In this document: in pieces, positions 1-13,100 of the stretch | How positions within the stretch are numbered: position 1 is the stretch's first letter | Layout: the number at the start of each line of letters is the position of its first letter | Source of the DNA: Galbula dea | Taxonomy: Eukaryota > Chordata > Aves > Piciformes > Galbulidae | Assembly (NCBI GenBank): GCA_013399015.1 | Contig: VWZX01010538.1 | Location: 496,001 to 560,000 of the forward strand | Reading direction: 5' to 3' | Length of the DNA: 64,000 nt | Notes under the pieces: generated by a model | Database searches by the model: none | Seen by the model: only the letters and a program-made list of their open reading frames with translations | Told to the model about the DNA's origin: nothing | Position numbers and translations under genes: made by a program

Positions 1-2067
1 GCTTAACTCCCAGCTTTTGCAAAGGCCTCTGTTTTGCTTGGGTTTAGCATTGCAAGTTGTCTACCAGTTATTCTGTGTACAATTTAAGCAGCAAACTAGT
101 AAAATTCTTTGGGAAAGTGACTTCCCAAAGACAGAGCTGTGCAAAAATTACATAGTCCATACGAAAGACAGAGCAACATCTTCAAAATAATGCTCTTTGA
201 AAATAAATCTTCAATAAGTGCCATATATTTGCAGTGTGTGATGTCTTTGGAAGGGCTATTGGCAGGGAAACAGGATGAGGGGGTGAAAAGGGCGAAACAC
301 ATTAGTAGGCTTCCTGGCTGTAGCAAGGTAATAGGAAATGCCATTTTGGATTTCTTTTAAAAACACAAAGCACTTAACAGCAGGAGAGATTTGGTATTAA
401 TGAACATTCACAATTAGACAAAGGAACATATGAAAGAGGGAATGTGGAATAAGTTTCCTGTATATTGCTTGTATGTATGTATAACCTTTATTTGTGTAGA
501 GGTACTTATTCTATTTACTGAGTTTGAGAGAGAGATTTAGGACTATTAGGCTTACCATTTCATAGTTTTGCTGTTCTCTGAGTATCCTCTTTAAATACTT
601 AGGAAAAAGTCTATAGTTAGATAAATGCCTGAAGTGCTCCAGCTTTCCAAAAAGATGCTTGATGAAAGAGTGTGCAAATGACACTCCCTTGATTTGTCTG
701 CATTCTAGTTCAGGGTTGGGAAGGTGGAATACAATGCCTACCTATATGGTCCTTACTACTGAGAGCTATTATAATGACAGTTTAAGAAAAAAAGAGGGGG
801 GGGGGAGTGAGGGCTGGACAATATTGTATTAATTTTTACATGTAAATTTGATGTAGTTAACTGATCTGAAGTCTTTCAAAGGTAAAGGCTCATTATTTTA
901 GAAACCTGTGATGTGCTTTTGTCATTAATGAGTAGATCCAGTAACTTAGGAGGTGCATCTGGTGTTTAAGCTAAGTGGGATTCGAGTCTAAATCAATAAT
1001 CTTTCCTATAGAGGTTAATGTTTTTATAATTTTACTTTAAAGTCTAGATTGAATTTGGATTTAGTGGTTGAATGTACAGGACTGTGTCACCCAAGAAAGA
1101 GCACTGATAAGAAGCTACACTATGTCTTTTACTTTATTTTCTCTCTTCTGGAGGATAATACGCTATTACTGTTTTCAAGGTAGAGACAGCTTTTGCTCAT
1201 TGTGCCCCTATTCTTTGCTGTAGTGTAGGCTAGGAGTGGAACAATGTGTTTCTCACCCAAAGTCCCTCTCTCTGGCTGCTCACTCACAAAGCACCTAGTC
1301 AGTACACACTCTGGTCTTCTATGCATCTTACTTCTGACTAGTTTTGGGCATTTGGTCTGTTGATGCACCTAAGAAGTGACTACAGAACCAGTACTCCCCT
1401 CTAAAACAACACAGCAGAAGATTGCAATACAAACCATGATTTGTTACAGCTCGTAGAAACTTACATAGCTGTTCATCCAGCCCATTCTTATACTGACTCA
1501 AAGGGAGGAGCAGAGAGGATGTTATTCTTCTTTTACACTGTGCCAAAACAATGAACTCACTGCTTTGGCATGTTTCTGTAAATCAGCCCTGAAAGAACAG
1601 TTGAATATTTTTCCGTTTCTTTTTTGCTAGAGATAGAATGTACTGCTTCATTTACAGGATCACTAAAGTTTTGCATATAGATGCTCCTCGTGGTAAAAAG
1701 ACACAGTAATTGGAAAAGATAAAGCAAACCATGGTGACACGTATGCAAACAGGCCACCAGAGGAATAAGCTAGAGAGGACTCATGATCGCTGCTTAGCTA
1801 GATTTTCCACCAAAAAGATGGCAAAAAGATGTTTGAAAGCACAACACAGCTGTTTTCCATTATGTCTAATGCTGTTAGTAGAAATATCAAACTCAGAACA
1901 CAAATCTTTATGCAGTTTAAAAACAAACAAAACCCCCAGTAACTTCAGCTGTCGCTGTGAAGTTAAGGAAGGAAAAAAAAAGTGTTAACAGTCGTGTTTG
2001 AATGAAGTGATTTTCATTCCATTTGAAAGAGAACTGGGGTAATGTGTTTCCCCATGTTCTTTGCGTA

Positions 2068-2089
2068 GTTAGTAACCTAGGTTACTAAC
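2068..2089. repeat. 22-bp perfect palindrome
   Basis: GTTAGTAACCT followed by its exact reverse complement, in intron 3. The core GTAACCTAGGTTAC has two GTNRCC-type half-sites, loosely like an RFX X-box. Confidence 0.9.
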
Positions 2090-3593
2090 AGAGGAAAACC
2101 AGATCGGGCACACCCTTTTCTCAAGCAGAAAAATGCAGCCACAATTGAATAGTGCACCAAATAATTTAATCAAGTTTAAGTATTTCATGTAGTTAAATAA
2201 TTTCTAGATTGTTTGAATTCTCCTACAGCTGACCCTTTTGCGTGGGTTCTTTTCCACCTGAGTGGGGCTGCACATAGCTTTCCTATGCAAGATCCAGCCT
2301 GGTTAAAATTCAGTTTTGAGGTTTTCTGCTTTGTACAGAGGAGTTTCTGTGCTTTATTTCTTTTTTAAAGTTTTTTCTTGCAAAGAGTATTGTCAAATAA
2401 CTAAAGAAGATAAAAATAATTGGTTTGCTCTTAATAAACATTTAAAAACTCAGGATGAATAAGAGATGATTGGTGTTGGGTCTTGTAGCATAGAATCTAT
2501 TACGGAATATATACACTGAGAAAGAAAGGTTGAGTGTAGCAATTATAACTGCAGTGTTGGATCAAATCTGCTGATAAGAATAATTAATATAAACGTCTGC
2601 CAAAATGACCCCTTAAAAAATGAAGAATTTAAATGCTTGACTCTCAAGGGATTAAAATCACTGAGCTTCCAGTAGAAGTAGCATATAAGCAGCTGGAGGA
2701 ATGAACTGCTACCTTTAAACAGAGAAGGAGCAATAAAATGGTTGGTACTGTGAGTTAGCATTTCCTGATCCAGGCACAGGTTTGAAGTTTCACTTCTCTT
2801 GGTTATTTGGGCAGCTAACAGGAAGTGCTAATCACAGCACTAACAGATTAGTTTTGGCACAAATGCAAAGCTGTGTTTAATAGTTGGTCATCGGTAAGTT
2901 CATTGATTTCATTCTGGCAAACCAAGTAGTTCTCTTTGGTTACCAGGGGGAAAGTATCATAGGCCTAGTACTGATAAGGTATATTTGAAGTGGTTTAAAA
3001 ACTACTTCTGAATGTGGACTTCACATTAATCTTCAGTGTCTTATTCAGTGGCAGACCAGAATGTTTAAACTGCTTGTGGCAGGACGGGGTTTTTGCTTTA
3101 CTTCTGCAAAGCTGGAAAAGAGACCTGGCTGATGGGGAACCATACATACGTGAGTCTAGCTGTCTGCTGCCAAAACAGCTGATGAGCAAAAGGTCAGGCT
3201 ATTCTGAAAACAGAATCTATCCCACTTGATGGTGTCAAGAGACCAGTGTGATCGGGAATTAACCAGGCAAATGTCTTCTGTCTAGCAAGAGGAAGAAAGC
3301 TGAAAAGGCTCAAGCAAAGAGCAGTGTCCTTTGATGATGAATAGGTGACAGAAAGTCTTTTCAGCTGTGCTGGAAGGAAGGGACTCCTTGTCACCTTGAA
3401 AGTCATGACTTCAGAGGGAGATTGCATGCAATCCTGCCAGCAGGTAAAAAGTCTTCAGAATTCAGAGGAAGACAGCAACTTCACAATAGTGTTACAGGGA
3501 ACTAAGAGTCTCATTACATATCAGAAGGGAGTGCATTAGCAGACCTTACAGCAAAGCATTCAACAGCAATAAACTGTTAATCGACGTGATGTT

Positions 3594-3613
3594 ACAGCAG
3601 CAGCTGCTGCTGT
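3594..3613. repeat. 20-bp CAG/CTG palindrome
   Basis: ACAGCAGCAG followed by its reverse complement, with an E-box CAGCTG at the centre. Confidence 0.9.
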
Positions 3614-3805
3614 CTGACTTAGCTGATTTGGTCTTACACAACTTAGCCCAAAGATCAGAGACCTGAGAGAAGCATCTCAGGAAAAAAAAAAACAAAACAC
3701 AACTTTCTCCAAGAGCTATAGAAGTGACAAAGATGAGACCTAGCAATGTCTGTGAGGCATTCCTTGTTACTTTTGAAAATATTACTTTAGCTGTTGAGTA
3801 GTTGC

Positions 3806-3930
3806 ATGATCAAAACCAGACTGGATGTGGTCCTGGGTGACTTGTTCTAGCTGGATGTGCTTGAGCAGAGGGGTTGGACTAAATGGTTTTGAGCGGTCCG
3901 TTCCAGTCTTGTCAGTTCTATGTTTTGGTA
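3806..3930 (+). mobile_element. CR1 LINE 3' tail fragment
   Basis: The stretch has the order typical of a sauropsid CR1 tail: a GACTGGATGTGGTCCTGG-like start, GAGGGGTTGGACTAAATG, then TTCCAGTC and TTCTATG. It is short, 5' truncated and diverged, so an old copy. Ends are approximate. Confidence 0.8.
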
Positions 3931-6900
3931 AAGGAGAGGTGAAACATGCCAAATCCAGTGAACAGGGTAACTTCAGACTAACTGCCTGGAAGCTTAGAAT
4001 TTAGCTAAAGCTTAGAAGTAGGCTAAGATATAGGCTGAATATTAAATTTCTCTCTCTTGTTACAGTGCAAAAAGACTGTAGACTATTGTGGCCCAACCTG
4101 TTAAAGCAGGGGGCATCAAAGGACTTCAGAGTCAAGTAGTAGCGAATAAGTAATCTACTTAACTGACTTCCCTCTTCAGTCTTCTGAAGGAGATCAGAAT
4201 TTTGAAAACAATTACTATGTATTCCAGTGTTTGTGTTATTATCATTTGCACAGGACAGATGAGGATGTAGAAATGGAAATTTACACTGGAAAATTTCAGA
4301 AGCAGAACTGCTGAACAGCTTGAGTTAATGTCACCAGATAGGAGGGTGTGGTTGCTGAAACAGTCATCCAGATGATTTGAGACTGGGTGACTTCTGAAGT
4401 TCTTTTTAGCATTCATGTAAATCACTCCAGTTCATATAAAATTAAAATGGCAGTTCTACCACTTTTTTCTACAAATATACATGGGAAAATATTTTCTTTG
4501 TGTTTCTCTAGAATCAGATTTGGCCTAGCTGATTTGGGGTAGTTTTGTTGTGTTTTTCCCTTCTATGACACCTCAGACTATGTATGTTTACTTCTGGTAT
4601 TCTCAATGGGAAGGCTTAGACACAGTTAAAGAATTTGGGGAAAATAAGAATACTTGGAATTGAAAGCTTTTATTTAGTAATTTTGCAATGAAGGAAGTGG
4701 ATAGAATTTGGTTTCTTTCACTATCCAGGTCTGTATGTGAAATTCAAGCATTTGCTCCTTCCAAATGTAGGAATAATTTCTCATTTGCTTATATTATATT
4801 TGGTTTCAAAGCAAACAACTTGTTACAAGGCCATGTAATAAATAGAAAAATGCATTAAGGTGTCCAGATTTTTCTTTGTTAACTGCTTTGAGATTTGCAA
4901 TTACTGTGGAATGAATCTTTTCTGCTTTCTCTGGCTCTTTAATAGTATCAGTGTCTGTCTACATGCCACCCGCTCTTTACATAGGAAAGTTTGGTCAAAT
5001 ATAGAGGGATATGTTCTCTTTGGTGTGTAATGTCAAACTTACTTGACTTCTATGTAGCACCAATTTTTGGAATGTTGAAGCTATGGAGAAAAATATAAAG
5101 CCTGCTTCTGTTTGAGAGGTACCATCTGCTGTTGTTTCCTGAGCTAGGTAGACATTACTGTTTAGTGTTCAGATTTGCCACATCAAATCATAAGCAATGT
5201 CAAATAAAACTGTAGTGGAGCAATAAATAAGACCACTGCATGTATATCTGATGTTCCATATCTAGGTCTTGTGGGTTGAATGCAATTTTAATTGCATAAC
5301 AGGAGAAATTGCTTCTTAAGCTCCCTAAAGTTGAGAAATGCATGGAGTGTTTCAGCTAACGTCCAGCTCTGTGCAACAATTTGTAGAAAGCTAAAATGTA
5401 CCTAGGGTTAAGCTAATGCTCACTGAAATAACTAGGTGGATTTCCATACTTTTTAAAAGGACATTGGAGCAAGACTGCCATAATGAATCCAGATATCTGT
5501 TCAGTAAAAGGGAGAGAGGTAGGTGTGAGAAATCACATCAGTTTCAGTTATGGCCATCTTAAAGATTAGAACAGCTTTATGCATTTCCTGTGCAGCATGG
5601 CTTGATCTTAAATGGCTTTTCACATCTAGCCTGTGCCCTGTCTGTGATGGATATGTGAGGCATAGCTGGAATATTACTGTGCTCTGGCAACTTGGGGAGC
5701 AGAAGTGAGAGCTTGGAGTAGTGAGTCAAAATTATCAAAAAGATGGCTGGGATTAGAGGAGTGAGATGAACTGGGAAAGCAGAGTTGACTGCAAAGGTGG
5801 CAGCACCAAAGTAATTTTAACAGATCATTCAAACAGAAGGTGTTTGTGCTCAGCTAAACAAAAGTTGTGATGTGTAATACCTGGAATGTATATTTGAAGG
5901 AAATTCATGTTTTATCTTTACCTATCCTATTGTACTTTGCAAAAAGCAAAGTATGTTCTCATGAAATAGCACCTGAGGGTAGCTGTAAAAATGCTCTTGC
6001 TCCATGCCAAAAAATGCCCTTGTTTTCTAACATTCTCCATGACAAACCACAGTAACCAAGTTAAGTTCTCTGTGCACAGATCTTTTCTCCACTTTGGCAG
6101 CAAAGCTGGTGTTTTGTTTGTAAAACCTGTTCTTTGTAATGTTTACAGTGTAAAATTATCTTGGGTTTCTTTTTTTTCTGTTGGCAAAAATCTCAGTTAT
6201 TCCAATAATCCACTTCAGTATAGGAGTGAACTGTTATTGCATACTATGGGAACAAAATAGAGTGTCAGATATCATGTGACCAATGCCACAGTGGTAGAAA
6301 CTCTGCCTAAAAGAAATTTCTCAGCTGAAAAGTGCCTGCATCCTTTGAAAAGGATGGGGGTGACAAACAGTCCCAAAGTCAGCAGAAGAAGACTCAGGAG
6401 AGTCTACCACATAATGCCAGATCTCCTGAGCAGCTACTTTTGGTGGGCTTCTTTAGAGCCATATCAAAACATTCTGAGCATGTAGAGGCAAGGAGATGAA
6501 CCTATTCCAAAATGTAGATTTTGGGCAAGAAGATTAATTTTGTAAAGCCTCTAGGAAGCACATTGATTGCATTTGTTCTGTTTCATTGTTTTCATTACGA
6601 AGATGTGTATATGTCCTTTTGTCTCTCTGTGTAGTACAACATCTGTTATATTTAGCTATTAGACATCTCATCTGAGAGTTTGCAAAGCTATATAGGGAAA
6701 TAAAGTATTGCATCCTTTAGCTTACCAATGAGAATTTGGTGGCTGGATCAAGTGAAATGGCTGTTGAATGTTATACATAACATTATTTTCAAAAATAGAC
6801 ATAAAATTTTATTTAAATTTAGATTGTTAACCTCTTTTAGGTTAAAGCTGTGTCTTTCTTAAAGAACACCAGCACATTTTGGTGCAGTGAAACAAAAAAA

Positions 6901-7076
6901 TACAAATTAGGAGTATGCATTAATTAGATAGTATTTGCAATTATCTTTTGGTATGTTTTGGGTCTTCAAGTCATGATTGGAGTTATTTAGTCAACTAACA
7001 GACACTAGCAAAAGAGAAAAAAGAGAACTCTTTGATGTATACTTGCATTCTAATAATGATTTTTACTCCATTTCAG

Positions 7077-7185
7077 ATTAATTGGCAGTGCCTCTGTAGC
7101 ACTTAAGGATCTTGTAGGTAACCAGAGCAGATCTTATCCCTTCAAACTCATACCTCTGCTAAATGAAAGGGGACAAGAAACCGGA
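7077..7185 (+). CDS. MYOF: MYOF exon 4 (C2A, C-terminal part)
   Basis: 109 nt, acceptor tttcag, donor gtgagt; enters with the last base of a split codon. Encodes LIGSASVALKDL and onward, the last strands of the first C2 domain (about residues 80-115). First coding exon visible in the window. Confidence 0.95.
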
Positions 7186-10100
7186 GTGAGTGGCTTGCAT
7201 TTCCTTGTTTTACTGTATTCTTTGTCAAAATGCTCCAACAGCAGGGCTAATTGTGAAACAAAAATATTTTCAAGTTATTTTTACTTCATAAATTAAATGC
7301 TTGGAATTTGTAGCAAAAGCTGCAGATGGAGGAAGTTTATAACAAGATATAATTATGGATATACCCTCTGAGTTTGTTTATTAACCTTTACATTGGATAT
7401 TTTTTTTTCTGTGTGTGTATAATGTATTTGTATATATGTGTTATAAATATTATGGGCCACAGAGTATTCATGAAAATCAGCCTGATGTTGAAAAAGAACC
7501 AGATGGAGTTCGTATACACACTTTTTTGCTGTATTCTTTCTAATATCCACCTGTGTCATAGCACTGATTCTAGAAAGGACATAATGTTGTACATGTTCAC
7601 TGCCGGTTCAGTTTGGAAAAGTTACACAAGAACTTGAGTAACTTGATTTGGCATGTGTTTAAATTTAACAGAGTTATTAGCTGCTTATTAACTTAGTTAT
7701 TAATTAGGTAGTTTCTAGAACTGGGACCTGTCTGTATTTGTACAGTCTAGCTGTTAAGGAAACTTGATCTTTCATTCTAGTACACTTAATAATAAGAGGC
7801 TTTAAGGGTAATTTCAGTATCTCATCAGTTGTAGTTTAATATCATGGTTACTTGATCACAAGATTGGGCTTTTTTTTTGCTGACTCCTCATGTAACTCTG
7901 GCAACTAGAAATAATAATGGTTTGTTCACTAATCCAAAACTGCAGTCAAGCACAAAAAAAATTTCTATAATTAGAATGGAAAATGACATAGTGTTTTTCT
8001 TCCAGGATGAACAAGTAACTAGAAGAGCCAGATAGGAAATTTTACTTATGATTCAGACTTGTTATGTTGTTGATCAGAAAGTGTTAATGTCTTGCTGCCT
8101 TTGTTTTTCCATCTGCAAATTTAGAATGTCACCTAGACTGCCATGAATATTGTGGAACTACATAAATTAGCATTTGTCGAACATCTTCTGTACCTGTATG
8201 GTGACAGGTTTTTCTAAATATAAACACAATAATTTCTCTTGTTAGGTATTATTTTAGAGCCTATTCCATTAGCTGAAAATCGTGTAATCTTTATTGTTTA
8301 TATGTATATATAGCTTCATAACTTGATTAATTTACCAATAGCTGGAATTTTTTATAAACTGTGAGTGACACTAAATAGTTAACTGTTCCTGTACAGTGCT
8401 AGAACAACTTACTGCTTTAAAGAATTTGTTGTGAATACTGTGTCCTGTGTAAAGCACTGTGTATTTCTGTGTAGGCAACGATCGATTTGGTAGTAGGTTA
8501 TGAGCCACCAGCTGGACCTGCAAATCCAAATGATCCAGGAGGGACCAATACACAAGAAGGTATTTCAGTCTTTTCTCAGAACATTATTGTTAAAAGAGCA
8601 TGGAGATAATTAAGATAAGGCAAGAAAGTGATTCCGCACCATTGTTCATCAGAAAAAATGTAACCAGAAGCAAGCATGTTAAGACTGACAGATCGTGATT
8701 TTAAGAAATTAAGGATGATTCAGAACAACAGCTAGGAAGAAAATTGGCATTTTCTGACATAGCAAGGTTTTTAGCATCATTTGCTCCAGTGGAATCAGGT
8801 TACAAAAGAATGGTGTTGCTTTAAAGCTTTTCAAAATGGCTTTTGTTTAGGAAATAAAGAGTTTTGAATGCTCAAAGAAACAGCAGTTACCTGCTGTAAT
8901 CCTAGTGTTATCCAAAAAAGCAGGGAAGTGAAATTTTTTGGAAAATATGTTCTATTACTTACAATGTCAGGGAGCTCTGTGAAAAGATTTTCCTAAATCA
9001 TTGAACTTTTCTTCCTGTAGAGTAAGTTTTGAAAGACACTTTTGTATCTTCTATTAGGCTTGATATTTGACTAGCCTTTGAAATATTGTGATCAGTAGGA
9101 AATAGTCTTTGGTCTGTGTATATCATATTCATCAGGCTTTTGCTGAGAGTGTTTTATGAGATCCTCTGGTTTCCCAGGCTCTTACAAGAACTGTGAAGTA
9201 ACAACATTTGTGCAATTGACAGGCAAATAATTACTCTACTATCTAGGCTGTGTTTATGCAGAAAGAAGTAAATGTAATGAAAGGTATATATTTGAGGAGA
9301 AATAAATCAGTTTGACCATTATTTGCTGATAGGTAACGTAAGAAGGAAAAAATTGAAATAAGGAGTATTCTTGGGGTGAATTTTGATTCCACTGACTTCA
9401 CTGAGATGTGTTCTTGGGCAGTGGAAGGATAGGTAGTGCAAACACAAAAGCTTTGTGTTAAATTACTACACTATGAAATAGTTTTATAGAAATGTAGACT
9501 TGAAGGCCTTAAATGCAAATTGACTTAGATGAGATTAGTTTGATAGCTTTTTCTCAAACTATAAGGTAATATAGGTAAATTAAAACTTGACAGGTTTTTA
9601 GCTGATATCCAGTAACTGCATGAAAATTGTTTTGGTGCAAATTATCAAACACACCTTGGTTAATTATTGTAAATATCTATTTCCCATGAAATGAAATCAC
9701 CTCCCCAGCTGAGATTGATACAACTCAGTTTCAGAAATTAAAAATTAGGTGCTAAGTCAGGGTATGTAATCAATCAGTTGCATGGATCCATCCAGGCAGG
9801 TGGATTTTGAGAGATGTTAAGAAGGTGGGGTCTTCTGATTTTAAAATGCATGGTATATTAATCTCTGTGTTTTTATACATCTCTTAACAGTATAGTTGTG
9901 GACTTAATTATGCTAAGTGATTGTCACCCTGCATTGGCAAACTAATTCAGAAAGTTAACAAACATTCTTTTAGTGCTAACCGTCAGAGACACAGCTTGTT
10001 CTTCCTGTAGATTTTACCATAGTCATTGTCCTTCAGTTAAGAAAAGAAGCTGAAAACACGAGGCAGTGACACATTTTTGTGGTCTGGATATTTACAGACC

Positions 10101-13100
10101 CTGTTTTGCAGTACTGGAATCTCAGTGTATGATCCAGTGTTGTAGTGTCATGTAGTCTTTCACAGAGGTATAGTGATTTCAGAACTGTCAAACAAGCTTA
10201 GTGAGAAACTTTAACTTATTCCATGGTTGTTAAAGAGCTGTGAAGGAGGATTCAGAGTTTTATTTTGGGTGGCAGACCCTAAATGTCTTCATGTTTTCAA
10301 GATTGTGAAGTAAAAAACAATGCTCTGCTATATCCTATTCTTGCTGCTGGGAAACAGCTTTAACTGAAATAAAATTAATAACTTCTGGAATATTGTGAAC
10401 CAGTCTGTTGACAATTACTGCTGAACTACACTTTGCTAAAACTTCAATCAGTTGGTTCAAAAAAGTGTATGGGAATTGTATTAGATACTCTGCATCCTGA
10501 AGAGGAACAGATCTATAGTTAGTTTAGTTAGGATATAAATTTGGTCTAAAGCAGGCTAAAATGACTGGTTGGAAGCATGTGGTCAGCAAAAAAAAAAAAG
10601 TTGAGATAATGATACAATTGTAATGGAAGTCTTGGATATCAGACTCTTATTCCTGTAACTTTAGCATAAAGGCTGTACTATTTGTTTATTAATTGGACTG
10701 CTTTTTAACTGTGTAAGATGGAGAAGATGATGGAGGTTATGAGGATGGCTTGGATGGTCCAGTTAGTGGCATCGCACCAACAGCTTCCAGTGGCACGAAG
10801 GAAACTCAGCTAGCTAAACGCATCACCAAAGGAAAGAAAACACGGAGAATCCTGTCTAACAAACCACAAGATTTCCAGGTAATGGATTTATTAAATGTTC
10901 CCCTTTACTGCCTGGCATAACTTTGCACCTTTCACATAGCCTGAGCATAATTTAATGTCAGATTGTGCAAATCTAGTAGACTATATAGACAATTAGCCTC
11001 TTCATTTGAAAGCCTGTGTTTCAGAAGTATTCTTCAAATTTGCCTATTACAGAGATGTCCAATTTTGTATAGTTCTTGCTGAAATCCAGATGGACCTTGT
11101 TTAGTTGTATAGATTTCAGACTGCAATAGCAGCTTTAAAAAGAAGTAGTAAAAAGCAAGTAAATAAAAATTTACTGAAATAATTATCCCCAACTTCTCTT
11201 GTGAAACTACACTTGCTAACATAATTAAGTTTGAAAAGTCTGTCCAGTGCATATCTGCCAGCCACTTCAGGTGTTGGCTAATTTTTTTGGTGTTATAGTA
11301 AAAACATTTTTGTCACCAGGATCACAGATAATGTAGGGAGTGGTATAATAAATATTTAAATTTAAAATTTTTCTTTTCAGATTCGTGTTAGAGTCATTGA
11401 AGGTCGTCAGTTGCCTGGAAATAACATAAAACCAGTAGTCAAAGTTCATGTTTGTGGTCAGACACACCGAACAAGAATCAAAAGAGGAAACAACCCCTAT
11501 TTTGATGAAGTGAGTGGCATAAGAACAGTGTAGCTGAAATGTTGATGCTAGCAAATGTAGACAAATAGTTACTGCAGCTTTCATTGTGATGAATTTAAAA
11601 GAATTTGCTAATATTTAAGGATAATTATGACAAATATGCATTTTGTAGTTCCCAGTCCCTCTCTTCATGTATTTGCATCTCTAAACACACCTCTATCACT
11701 GGCATTCATAGCAGATAAAGCCATCTAGAAGGAAGTCAAACTTCAGCTGAGACTTACGAAACATGTTCTTTGATACAGTTGACTGTGTAACATAATAGTG
11801 ACTTTGAATAGTTGTGTGCAGGTTTTAAGTTCACAGAAAAACTAATTAGGAATCATTGTAGACTGCTATGGTGTATACAGAGGAGATTGCAGTGCAATGC
11901 TTTCAGTTAATAAGACTGCCACACAGAATCTGGAAATGTCATTGCCTTGTTACCCATGATCTGTAAAAGCACAACTAGATTTCTTTGTCCAGAGAGGGAT
12001 CTGTACATCAAACACACTGAAATACAGGAGAGCATTCAAAGCTGTATAAGGGACACAAGAATGATCCCATGTTTGGAAGACTAATGTTGCAATGCTGAAG
12101 CTTGCTAGAGAGAATGCTGAGGGATACCTAGACATTATCTGGACATGCATGGAAAATTCAGATTTTGGCACTGGGTGGCAACCATCTTTGACACATGTAG
12201 GCAAACCCAAGGAAGTTATAAAACTTTGAGACTCAAACTAAGCTGTAGGTAGCAGTCAAGATTTATGAAGCAGTGGTAAAAATCAGGGAAGGGAGAAAAT
12301 CAGTTGCACTTTGTATTGAATCAATTCCTATGCAGTGTCAGTGTCCAGGCTAGGCTAAAAATGGAAAAGTAAAGACCATGCTTATATATTCTTCCCTTTT
12401 GTTGGGTAAAGTACTGACTGGAATATAGCTAGGCTCAAAGACCAAACCTGGGAGACATATATTATAAATAAAACAAATAAGCTAATAAAGTTTAAATTTA
12501 TCTTCATGCTGTCAAACTATCAGATTTATTTTGGTGGCCTTGAATTTCAAGCTGCAAATCGTTACGATCACTATAACCACTAGCCCTAAACAAGACCTTT
12601 TTGAGAGCTACAACAGAGATAGCTAGATAAGAATTGAATGTCCTGGAAAATGAATAACCTTTATAATTCTCAAAGTTGCTGCCCTGAGGAAAATGCAAAG
12701 TGCAGAGCAAGGAGTAAGGACAGCACTGCAAGTTTGCTGCACAGCTATGCCTACTGCATTCATTGAAACGGAAGTTGGTACTCTCTTTTGTCTGTGTTGT
12801 ACTAGGTTTATTTTGAAAACTCATTTTTCTATTCTGCACTAAATTACCACATAATGTGTCCAGCAAGGAGGCAGGGTAAAAGTACTGTTTCATAAGCCTC
12901 TTAAAAGAATGGTTTTGCATTTTCTGATGAGAGAATTTTGTCATTTTAACACAGGCTTTTGTTTGCTTTTACCTTAACAGATATTTTTCTACAATGTCCA
13001 CATGACTCCTTTAGAGTTGCTTGATGAAACAATTAGTATTCGGGTAAGGAAAAATAGCGCATGTTCAAAAAGCTGCTGGATGCATACAGCATTGTGTGGC

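Larger units (their letters stand above)
1..7076. other. Intron 3 of MYOF (3' part); no gene seen
   Basis: I looked for the first three MYOF exons (start of C2A) and did not find them, so this is most simply intron sequence, with the promoter further upstream. It holds a CR1 tail near 3806-3930, two perfect palindromes (2068-2089 and 3594-3613) and short A/G runs near 790-805. The many short ORFs on both strands have no recognisable domain. Confidence 0.75.
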
